A stretch of 5,417 bases of DNA, taken from Trichodesmium sp. MAG_R04 (GTDB lineage Bacteria > Cyanobacteriota > Cyanobacteriia > Cyanobacteriales > Microcoleaceae). The notes beneath the pieces were generated by a model, which was given only the letters and a program-made list of their open reading frames with translations, was not told the DNA's origin and did no database searches. Positions 1 to 5,236 of the stretch are shown one piece after another; within the stretch, counting starts at the first letter, position 1, and every line of letters starts with the position of its first letter. The position numbers and the translations under genes are program-made. The DNA lies in NCBI GenBank assembly GCA_023356515.1, contig JAKQYG010000301.1, positions 1 to 5,417 of the forward strand, written 5' to 3'.

Positions 1-1
1 T

Positions 2-103
<102 letters not shown>

Positions 104-128
104 TTCCTAACTGTATTAATTTAATTTC

Positions 129-162
129 AAAAAAAGCTCTCCAGATGGAGGGCTTTTTTTTA
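129..162 (+). terminator. Intrinsic terminator of psbA
   Basis: A 7-bp stem, GCTCTCC (136-142) against GGAGGGC (147-153) with one G-U pair, closes a 4-base loop AGAT and is followed by eight T (154-161). A run of A before the stem extends the pairing with the T tract. It sits just behind psbA and points in the same direction. The A-tract/T-tract symmetry could also allow some function on the other strand. Confidence 0.93.
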
Positions 163-420
163 TTTGTCAGGACTTACACAAATTCCCCTTGAAAACGCCA
201 TATGTAGGGGCTAACGGCAGTTTCAATTTTCCAAAACTTGTTCAGTATGGAATTTTGCCCCAACCTACGGGTGGATTGCTGATAGACAACTCCTGTAGCT
301 TCGGCGATAGTCCTTTAGCCTTTGCTTAAATTTTGGCGATGGACCCTCGATTAATGGACCTTACCCTATTATAACAAATCCGGATATAAAAGCAGGCTTG
401 TCCCACCGCCGAATCCGTTG
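163..420. other. Intergenic region with decayed repeat-like sequence, no gene
   Basis: I see no credible coding frame on either strand. The sequence GTCAGGACTTACACAAATT (166-184) resembles a motif I recall as very common between genes in filamentous cyanobacteria, often at the ends of small MITE-like elements. An imperfect inverted repeat follows: GTAGGGGC (204-211) against GCCCCAACCTAC (257-268, three extra bases), with TTCC/GGAA inside. Further on, GGCGAT recurs (308-313 and 335-340), and ATGGACC occurs twice around 340-361. The whole looks like eroded mobile or repeat DNA, but no terminal repeats or target-site duplication can be shown from the window alone. Confidence 0.35.
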
Positions 421-462
421 TTTAGTAAAGGCTGTAATATTAAAAAATATCCTTTCACTAAA
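421..462. repeat. Long AT-rich interrupted hairpin
   Basis: This is an inverted repeat of about 42 bases. TTTAGT (421-426) pairs with ACTAAA (457-462), AAGG (428-431) with CCTT (451-454), and ATATT (437-441) with AATAT (446-450) around an AAAA loop. A one-against-two-base mismatch and a 5-base bulge interrupt the stem. There is no T run directly after it, so it is not a classical terminator. It could be an RNA processing hairpin or a small repeat element. Confidence 0.5.
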
Positions 463-533
463 GCATTAAACCTGATATATAAGGTCACTCCCGAACTTTG
501 AGGAGAAAAATTTAACCTCTAAGAAAATTTAAG

Positions 534-564
534 TTGACTATTAATCCTGATTAAGAGATAGAAA
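534..564 (+). promoter_or_regulatory. Possible sigma70-type promoter for the leader RNA
   Basis: TTGACT at 534-539 is a good -35 box. The best -10 candidates downstream are TAGAAA (559-564, spacer 19) and the poorer GATAGA (557-562, spacer 17). Transcription from here would start around 570 and run through the folded leader toward the gene at 898. The -10 match is weak, so this is only a candidate. Confidence 0.3.
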
Positions 565-606
565 CCATGTTATTGAATAGTATCTTTGGCTTAAAGAATC
601 ACATAG

Positions 607-626
607 ATCAGCAAACCCTAATTAGA
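607..626 (+). repeat. 20-base direct repeat, copy 1
   Basis: This copy matches 801-820 at 19 of 20 positions (C against T at the sixth base). The core is AAACCCTAATTAGA and includes the palindrome CTAATTAG. The copies are 194 bases apart and flank the folded RNA element. Confidence 0.85.
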
Positions 627-646
627 GGCTGCAAAAGTCTTTTTCA

Positions 647-728
647 GGAGATGGGAATTCACCCCTAACATCTCCCAGGATGAGAAGTAGGGAGGCCTTT
701 ATGCAAGGTCCCTACAGAGGAACTCTCA
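647..728 (+). ncRNA. Folded leader RNA, glutamine-riboswitch-like
   Basis: A perfect stem GTAGGGA (687-693) / TCCCTAC (709-715) continues as CCTT (696-699) / AAGG (705-708) around a 5-base loop. In front of it GGAGATG (647-653) can pair perfectly with CATCTCC (669-675). Three blocks occur in the order known for glnA/Downstream-peptide glutamine riboswitches: TTCACCC (658-664), GAAGTAGG (684-691) and AGGAAC (718-723). A closing helix TGGGAATTC (652-660) with GAACTCTCA (720-728) is possible with 8 of 9 positions paired, together with CATC (669-672) / GATG (679-682). The first hairpin and this closing-helix fold compete for the same bases, as expected of a switch. Against the assignment: the usual GUUC is AUUC, giving an A-C mismatch in the closing helix; CGGAAGUAGG is UGAGAAGUAGG; and the downstream gene is not a known glutamine-riboswitch target. 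AACTCTCAGG (721-730) also matches the 3' element of glycine riboswitches, but the rest of that fold is missing. The structure is clear; the ligand class is inference. Confidence 0.45.
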
Positions 729-755
729 GGACCAAAAACTGGACACTTTTTTCGC

Positions 756-777
756 GTTTTAAAATGTTAAAACTTTT
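756..777 (+). terminator. Weak AT-rich terminator-like hairpin after the leader element
   Basis: GTTTTAA (756-762) and TTAAAAC (767-773) form a perfect 7-bp stem with loop AATG, followed by TTTT. It lies 28 bases after the leader element, where an expression platform would be expected, and an additional T6 run occurs at 747-752. The stem has a single G-C pair, so its strength as a terminator is doubtful. Confidence 0.3.
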
Positions 778-793
778 ATGTGTCAATACTTTT
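777..793 (+). promoter_or_regulatory. 17-base element shared with the permease promoter, copy A
   Basis: TATGTGTCAATACTTTT occurs here and, exactly, on the - strand at 3133-3117 upstream of the permease gene. Here it lies 104 bases before the start codon of the 220-residue protein and points toward that gene. In this copy the sequence after the shared part breaks the palindrome that is complete in the other copy. Confidence 0.5.
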
Positions 794-800
794 AGATTTA

Positions 801-820
801 ATCAGTAAACCCTAATTAGA
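801..820 (+). repeat. 20-base direct repeat, copy 2
   Basis: Second copy of the repeat at 607-626 (19/20 identical). It lies 77 bases before the start codon of the gene at 898. It may be a duplicated regulator site or a trace of a duplication or insertion around the leader element. Confidence 0.85.
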
Positions 821-897
821 TTTTCATAGCTTCAGTAATAAAAGCTCATCTAACTGATCGTGATAAGTAAACCGATAAAGAATGAAGGATATTAACT

Positions 898-1560
898 ATG
901 AAATCTAACTTTAAAAACAACAAACTAGATGCAAACAAAAAAGTTGATCAAAAATCACCTCATCCTTTTTTACTAGCATTAATTTTAACTGGTATCTTAG
1001 CTACTGAAGTATATCCCAATCTTAACGAAACAGCAATTGCTGCTGTTAAAGTTCTTCAATCTCCCCAAGGAGAGACAAAAGGGAAAATTATTTCCAAAAC
1101 TAATAAATTTGCTAATATTTTAAAATCTGTAACAGAGACTAAGTCTTATACTAATACAGAAATATCTCAATCTTGTTTACAAACTAATAAATACTATTTA
1201 CTTGATATTAAACAAGTCTCTATTAATGAGAATTTTAATGATGTGGAAAAGTTTAATAAACCTATTTCTAAAGAAACTGAAAAAATTGCTAATCAAAGTA
1301 AAAAAATACCTAATTATATAGTTGAAGCTGTTCGCCAAGACTTAGCTAGTCAAATGAGTATTACAACTGAAAAAATAAAAGTTATTAAAGCTACTCAAGA
1401 GACTTGGCCAGATACTTGTTTGGGATTAGCCCAAAATGATGAGCTTTGTGGCCTAAGATTAGTAGAAGGTTGGCGTCTTGTCTTGTCTAATTGCAAAGGT
1501 AAATGGGTTTATCGTACAGACAATTTGGGTAAATTAATTAGAGTAGAATCGAAAAAATAG
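898..1560 (+). CDS. Exported or membrane-anchored protein with cyanobacterial WPDxCLGL domain, function unknown
   Basis: This is a 220-residue protein. The ATG is preceded by GAAGGA (884-889) at 8 bases, a good ribosome site. After a lysine-rich N-terminus (1-20) comes one hydrophobic segment (about 23-38, HPFLLALILTGILATEV), which fits a signal peptide or an N-terminal membrane anchor, so the rest should lie in the periplasm or lumen. A poorly conserved-looking, Asn/Lys-rich stretch (50-135) leads to a compact C-terminal domain (about 138-217) with WPDTCLGLA (170-178), GWRL (191-194) and WVYRTD (203-208). I recognise this pattern from many cyanobacterial secreted or hypothetical proteins, where WPD.CLGL, C, GWRV and WVYRT are conserved; I know of no assigned function. 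Cys174 and Cys184 could form a disulfide and Cys198 is an extra one. The gene is AT-rich, stands alone, and has a long structured upstream region that may control it. It ends 65 bases from a convergent tRNA gene. Confidence 0.85.
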   Translation: MKSNFKNNKLDANKKVDQKSPHPFLLALILTGILATEVYPNLNETAIAAVKVLQSPQGETKGKIISKTNKFANILKSVTETKSYTNTEISQSCLQTNKYYLLDIKQVSINENFNDVEKFNKPISKETEKIANQSKKIPNYIVEAVRQDLASQMSITTEKIKVIKATQETWPDTCLGLAQNDELCGLRLVEGWRLVLSNCKGKWVYRTDNLGKLIRVESKK

Positions 1561-1587
1561 AAAGAGTTAAGCGTAAATATCAATAAT

Positions 1588-1614
1588 TTAGTTAGTTAGT
1601 TAGTTAGTTAGTTA
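1588..1614. repeat. (TTAG)n microsatellite
   Basis: Six full TTAG units and a partial seventh lie between the convergent 220-residue gene and tRNA-Gln. Because the unit is four bases, TAG falls in all three frames on the + strand and TAA (from CTAA) in all three on the - strand. It is therefore a stop block for translation from either side. Tetranucleotide runs are prone to slippage. Confidence 0.95.
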
Positions 1615-1625
1615 ATTTAGTTTAA

Positions 1626-1697
1626 CTGGGGCGGAAGGATTCGAACCTCCGAATGGCTGGACCAAAACCAGCTGCCTTACCGCTTGGCGACGCCCCA
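1626..1697 (-). tRNA. trnQ-UUG: tRNA-Gln (UUG)
   Basis: The reverse strand folds as a complete 72-base tRNA. The acceptor stem TGGGGCG / CGCCCCA has discriminator G. The D arm is GCC-AAGCGGTAA-GGC. The anticodon arm is GCTGG / CCAGC around TTTTGGT, which puts TTG at 34-36. The T arm is GGAGG / CCTTC around TTCGAAT. A U1-A72 acceptor pair with G73 is typical of glutamine tRNA. CCA is not encoded. Cyanobacteria generally charge this tRNA with glutamate and amidate it with GatCAB (family knowledge). It carries the promoter described next. Confidence 0.97.
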
Positions 1698-1714
1698 TTC
1701 CGTCAACATTTACT

Positions 1715-1745
1715 ACTATAACACTTACACCCAGAAGTTTGTCAA
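1715..1745 (-). promoter_or_regulatory. sigma70-type promoter of tRNA-Gln
   Basis: Read on the - strand: a perfect -35 TTGACA (1745-1740), then TATAGT (1720-1715) after 19 bases, or TTATAG after 18. The start point would fall about 10-15 bases before the tRNA, leaving a short 5' leader for RNase P. Confidence 0.7.
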
Positions 1746-1848
1746 GGGTTTTTTCCATAATTTTGATGTTTTGAGTTAATATTGCAGTCCTAAATTGGTT
1801 GTGATAATTTTTCTGATAGTTAATTGGAGCTGAAAACTTTGAAAACTC

Positions 1849-1890
1849 TGACTACTGACGATTGACTACTGACTAATGACTACTGACTGC
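1849..1890. repeat. Heptanucleotide tandem repeat (STRR type)
   Basis: Six consecutive 7-base units, all beginning TGAC: TGACTAC, TGACGAT, TGACTAC, TGACTAA, TGACTAC, TGACTGC. Short heptamer arrays of this kind (STRR) are known from intergenic DNA of filamentous cyanobacteria. The units are contiguous with no spacers, so this is not a CRISPR array. Confidence 0.9.
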
Positions 1891-1914
1891 CAGAAAAATA
1901 TTACAAATCCAATA

Positions 1915-1935
1915 GCATTGCTATATAAGCTATGC
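1915..1935. repeat. Small hairpin
   Basis: GCAT-T-GCT and AGC-T-ATGC pair around an ATATA loop, with one T-T mismatch in the stem. It lies 24 bases after the heptamer array. No role is evident. Confidence 0.4.
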
Positions 1936-2159
1936 AGGTCAAATAAGAAAAAGTAGTCACATAATAAATCGTATTAAAAAGCCAGCAGGGCAAAGACCAT
2001 TGACTTAATCAAATAATAATGAAGCGGAACCAAAAATAGGCCAACAATCAGAGAATTATTAGGTTTTATTAGATTTTTCTACATCCATAGCAACGGAAGC
2101 ACAAAATGGGAGCCATGACAATTTTTCAGCTATGGGAAAAATTTTAACCCCAACTGATC
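1936..2159. other. Intergenic region downstream of the permease, no gene seen
   Basis: No supported gene on either strand. On the - strand, GCC-CTGCT-GGC followed by TTTTT (about 1992-1977) could be a weak terminator for the permease transcript, but a 3-bp stem is poor evidence. A hydrophobic reading frame without a start codon lies on the - strand at 2078-1977 and was rejected as a gene. Confidence 0.4.
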
Positions 2160-3047
2160 TTACTTGATTAAACTTTTTAACTCCCGCCAAATAGAAGGCT
2201 GACTGAAGGTTGACACCGGATGACTGAAAATTCCCTGAGTAGGGCTGAACAAAAAAGCTAATATAAATAATCCAAATGATACTAATACAATTGCTGGACC
2301 AGATGGCAAATTATAGAAATAGCTAATATACATCCCACTAATACTAGATAAAATTCCTATTCCTACTCCTAATATCATTACTTGCTGCAATCTTTTCACT
2401 AATAGATAAGCTGTAGATGCTGGTGTAATTAATAAAGATAAAACTAAAACTACTCCTACTGCCTTAAGACTGGCTACAATTGTTAAACCAATTAACATCA
2501 TTAATCCCAAGTTTAATAAATTTACGGGTAAGCCTGCTGCTTGAGCGCCAAGGGGGTCAAATGTGTAAAATAACAATTCTTTATACAATAGCACTACAAC
2601 TAATAAAATAATCACACCAGTGATTAATGTATCCCGGACGTCTCCAAGAGTTATCCCGAGAATATTGCCGAATAAAAAATGATTTAGGTCTATTTTATTG
2701 TCTTTCTGAATAATTGTAATTAATGTAATTCCTAATGCAAAGAAAGCAGAAAAAACTATCCCCATTGCTGCATCTTCTTTGATCGGCGATCGCGTTCTAA
2801 TTAGATTAATTAAAAGAGTACTAATTATGCTGGCTATAAATGCCCCGATAAATATATTCGCTCCTATGGAAAAAGCAATAGCTAATCCAGGTAATACTGA
2901 GTGACTAATTGCATCTCCTAGTAAAGCTAATCTGTGTACCATTAAATAACTGCCAACCACTGCACAAATAATTCCAACTATTATTGCTACTAGGAGCGAT
3001 CGCTGCATAAAACTATATTGTAATGGCTCTAGTAATGTTTCTAACAT
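2160..3047 (-). CDS. Metal ABC transporter permease (ABC-3 / ZnuB-MntB family)
   Basis: A 295-residue inner-membrane protein, the normal length for this family. It would form the channel of an importer for a metal ion such as Mn2+ or Zn2+, working with an ATPase and a periplasmic binding protein. It is almost wholly hydrophobic, with eight or nine likely membrane segments starting near residue 17. Family signatures are visible: GDAISHSVLPGLAIAF (44-59), SPIKEDAAMGIVFSAFFALG (87-106), FDPLGAQAAGLP (163-174), LKAVGVVLVLSLLITPASTA (194-213) and YFYNLPSGPAIVL (243-255). It looks intact. The closest match in my memory is the cyanobacterial MntB-like group, but sequence alone does not settle Mn against Zn, so I give no symbol. 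No Shine-Dalgarno is seen before the ATG. A good promoter lies 43 bases upstream, so it is probably transcribed on its own. The partner genes expected in a znu or mnt operon are absent from both sides in this window. Confidence 0.93.
   Translation of the reverse strand: MLETLLEPLQYSFMQRSLLVAIIVGIICAVVGSYLMVHRLALLGDAISHSVLPGLAIAFSIGANIFIGAFIASIISTLLINLIRTRSPIKEDAAMGIVFSAFFALGITLITIIQKDNKIDLNHFLFGNILGITLGDVRDTLITGVIILLVVVLLYKELLFYTFDPLGAQAAGLPVNLLNLGLMMLIGLTIVASLKAVGVVLVLSLLITPASTAYLLVKRLQQVMILGVGIGILSSISGMYISYFYNLPSGPAIVLVSFGLFILAFLFSPTQGIFSHPVSTFSQPSIWRELKSLIK
2786..2793. repeat. HIP1 octamer GCGATCGC (first of five)
   Basis: The highly iterated palindrome of cyanobacterial genomes. Further copies are at 2996-3003, 3225-3232, 4569-4576 and 5273-5280; four lie inside the permease and chlD genes and the last lies upstream of chlD. 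None is found in the first 2.7 kb. Confidence 0.95.
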
Positions 3048-3089
3048 TCAGTGTTTATTTTTTCTTTTTGTCTGTTTGATTATTTTAAT

Positions 3090-3118
3090 TTTATAGCAAA
3101 AAATAGAATATAAGTCAA
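3090..3118 (-). promoter_or_regulatory. sigma70-type promoter of the permease gene
   Basis: On the - strand TTGACT (3118-3113) and TATAAA (3095-3090) are separated by exactly 17 bases. This near-consensus pair would start transcription around 3083, about 36 bases before the permease ATG. The -35 box is the right half of the palindrome described next. Confidence 0.75.
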
Positions 3119-3133
3119 AAGTATTGACACATA
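3114..3133 (-). promoter_or_regulatory. Operator-like palindrome over the -35 box, with shared 17-base element (copy B)
   Basis: GTCAA-TACTT-TTGAC (3128-3114 on the - strand) is a perfect 5-bp inverted repeat with a 5-base centre. Its right half is part of the -35 box TTGACT, so a bound regulator would block RNA polymerase. The overlapping 17 bases TATGTGTCAATACTTTT (3133-3117) recur exactly at 777-793. A metal-responsive repressor would make sense for a metal transporter, but the sequence does not match a Fur or Zur box that I can recognise. Confidence 0.4.
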
Positions 3134-3161
3134 TATACCTCAAAAAAGTAAAATCCACTGT

Positions 3162-3183
3162 AACTGATACACTTAAAACAGTT
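3162..3183. repeat. Small inverted repeat behind chlD
   Basis: AACTG (3162-3166) and CAGTT (3179-3183) are complementary across 12 bases, starting 2 bases after the chlD stop. It could be a weak transcript end for chlD; there is no adjoining T run on the - strand. Confidence 0.25.
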
Positions 3184-3184
3184 G

Positions 3185-5236
3185 CTAACCAATAGCATCC
3201 TTTAAAGCATTCTGAGTCATAGCAGCGATCGCCTGATCAGTCGCCTTCGGTAAATGATAATACTTCCCACCCGACTGCTTTGCCAGCTCCTTTGCAAACC
3301 CAGTCGAAACAAACTTATTCTCAGTATCTATCATCAACAACTGAATTCCCAAACCCCTAATCTTAGCACCAATTTCCAACAACTCCTCCTTAATATTCGG
3401 CTTCTCATCATCCAACATCGGTTCGCCCAAAGAACGAGCCAAGGGAATATTCCCCCGCCCATCAGTAATAGCCACAATAACCACTTGCCCTACATCACCA
3501 GAGTGCTTAGCATTTACACCGACTCTCACCGCCTGAGTCAAAGCATGAGCCAAAGGCGAACCCCCACCACAAGGCATTTTTTCCAAACGTCGTCGCGCAG
3601 TAGTTATAGAACGAGTTGGCGGCAACAACACTTCCGCCTGTTCCCCCCGAAACGGAATTAACGAAACCTGGTCTCGACTCTGATACGCCTCCGTTAACAA
3701 CTGCATCACCGCACCCTTTGCCGACTGCATTCTATTCAAAGCCATCGAACCTGAAGCATCAACCACAAACACAACCAAAGCACCTGCCTTTCTTGCCAAC
3801 CGTTTCGCCCGCATATCACCCTGCTCCACAATTACTCGACGGTTCGGTTGACGTTCCCTTCTAGACTTTTGATAAGGAGCAGCAGCCCGTAAAGTCGCAT
3901 CTACAGCAATACGTCGCACCTTACCTTTAGGCAACATTGGTTTTACATAACGCCCCCGATCTTCAGAGAAAATCATACTCCTACTGCCCGAATTACCCTG
4001 ACGGTTTGCCATTTGAGCAAAATACAACACATTATCATCCAATACCACCCCCTCCGGATCAAACAGAAACTCTTCCGGAATACTTGCCTCTTCTTCCTCT
4101 GGAGGTTCAGGGTTTTCCTCATCTTCCTGTTCATCTTGTTCCTGATCCGACTGGTCTTCTGGGGGAGGTGGCGGTGGTGGTGGCGGCTGTTGTTCCTCTT
4201 CCGGCGGAGTTGACACTATTGTTGCTCGTGGCACAATAACTAACTCCACTGCTCGGCGTAAGTCATCAGCATTAACAGTTGTTCGTCCGTCCAACGCCGC
4301 CGATGCCTTAGCAACTCGCACAGCAAAAAGTTCTGCCCGATGTCCTTGTACTCCTCCTCGAATTGCTTCTTCTACTAAATAGAGTATTTGTTCATGGGTG
4401 ATCACTACCTCTTTTACCCATTCCCTTGCTAACAGAATTTGAGTTTTGAGATTATCTATATCTTCCGTGTATCGTTCCAGAAAAGCTTGGGGAGAATTAG
4501 CATAATCTAAAGCTTGTCCTACTGCTTCCACTCGTTGGTCTAAACCTAAGACCATATCTGCTGAGAGAGCGATCGCTATTCTATCCAGTAAATGTTCTCT
4601 TAAGGGCCCTTCTTCTGGATTATAAGTAGCAATAAATAGAGGTTGACAAGGATGTTGAAAACTAATACCTTCGCGCTCTATCTGATTTTTGCCTTCTGTT
4701 AAAACCGTTAGTAATAGATTAGTAATATTATCATCAAGGAGATTAATTTCATCTACATATAATACTCCTCGGTGAGCAGAAGCCAATAATCCTGGTTGAA
4801 ATACAGTTTCCCCCTGTTTAACTGATTTTTCCACATCCACTGAGCCCAATAACCTATCTTCTGTCACTCCCAGAGGAACTTGAATAAAAGGTGTAGATAT
4901 AACTTCTGTAGATATTTCTTCTACTGTAGGGTTGGAACACTCTTCTAAAAGTTGCTCATCCCATTCTTCAGGATACTTGGGATTACAATTGCTAATAGAA
5001 CCTTTGACAATTTCAATAGGAGGTAAAAGGGAATGTATAGCTCTAGCCATTACAGATTTCGCTGTACCTCGACGGCCAGCAATGGCTACTCCTCCCAATC
5101 CTGGATCTACTGCTGCTAATAATAAGGCTAGTTTTATTGCTTCTTGTCCAACTACGGCAGCTAGAGGAAAGTTGATGATCGTGGAAGGCTTAACAACAGG
5201 CATAGTTTCAATAGTTTGATTCTTGCTTTTCAGCAT
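3185..5236 (-). CDS. chlD: Magnesium chelatase subunit D
   Basis: A complete protein of 683 residues, near the usual cyanobacterial length. With ChlI and ChlH it forms the ATP-driven enzyme that inserts Mg2+ into protoporphyrin IX, the first committed step of chlorophyll synthesis. The N-terminal AAA+ domain (about 22-340) has Walker A GRRGTAKS (54-61), Walker B VLYVDE (158-163), sensor ATYNPEEG (203-210), an arginine at LLDRI (Arg219) and GHRAEL (299-303). A linker follows with nine prolines (351-359) and an acidic run (360-384), the hallmark of ChlD against ChlI. The C-terminal von Willebrand A domain (about 484-683) has an intact MIDAS, DASGS (493-497), plus TDGRGN (591-596). The start is uncertain: the first ATG and Met12 (base 5203) both lack a Shine-Dalgarno, and conserved sequence begins only near residue 22. 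Base composition is uneven along the gene, with a higher GC content in the linker and C-terminal half. It appears to be transcribed alone. Confidence 0.98.
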   Translation of the reverse strand: MLKSKNQTIETMPVVKPSTIINFPLAAVVGQEAIKLALLLAAVDPGLGGVAIAGRRGTAKSVMARAIHSLLPPIEIVKGSISNCNPKYPEEWDEQLLEECSNPTVEEISTEVISTPFIQVPLGVTEDRLLGSVDVEKSVKQGETVFQPGLLASAHRGVLYVDEINLLDDNITNLLLTVLTEGKNQIEREGISFQHPCQPLFIATYNPEEGPLREHLLDRIAIALSADMVLGLDQRVEAVGQALDYANSPQAFLERYTEDIDNLKTQILLAREWVKEVVITHEQILYLVEEAIRGGVQGHRAELFAVRVAKASAALDGRTTVNADDLRRAVELVIVPRATIVSTPPEEEQQPPPPPPPPPEDQSDQEQDEQEDEENPEPPEEEEASIPEEFLFDPEGVVLDDNVLYFAQMANRQGNSGSRSMIFSEDRGRYVKPMLPKGKVRRIAVDATLRAAAPYQKSRRERQPNRRVIVEQGDMRAKRLARKAGALVVFVVDASGSMALNRMQSAKGAVMQLLTEAYQSRDQVSLIPFRGEQAEVLLPPTRSITTARRRLEKMPCGGGSPLAHALTQAVRVGVNAKHSGDVGQVVIVAITDGRGNIPLARSLGEPMLDDEKPNIKEELLEIGAKIRGLGIQLLMIDTENKFVSTGFAKELAKQSGGKYYHLPKATDQAIAAMTQNALKDAIG

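Noticed and set aside
163..420. Insertion sequence or intact MITE
   Set aside because: Only fragments of inverted repeats and a familiar motif are seen. There is no transposase, no clear terminal repeat pair and no target duplication.
645..746. Glycine riboswitch
   Set aside because: AACTCTCAGG followed by GGACAC fits the 3' part of a glycine aptamer, but the conserved CCGAAGGGGCAA-type block and the 5' strand in the right position are missing. The glutamine-type order of blocks fits better, though neither is certain.
680..808. + strand frame of 42 codons starting MRSREAF
   Set aside because: It runs through the stable hairpin of the leader element, has no ribosome site at a useful distance, and its peptide resembles nothing I know.
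1849..1890. CRISPR array
   Set aside because: The units are 7 bases and contiguous, without spacers, and there are no cas genes.
1974..2078. Hydrophobic - strand frame of 34 codons ending ...VPLHYYLIKSMVFALLAF
   Set aside because: It looks like a membrane peptide, but there is no ATG, no ribosome site, and a stop directly before it. I do not recognise the peptide, and AT-rich DNA easily gives such strings.
3254..5219. Five + strand open frames inside chlD (for example 3254-3661, 3616-3864, 3937-4239, 4932-5219)
   Set aside because: They are antisense to an intact, highly conserved gene, and their peptides are low-complexity reflections of it (Pro, Ser and His runs opposite the poly-proline and acidic linker). 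None has a recognisable domain.
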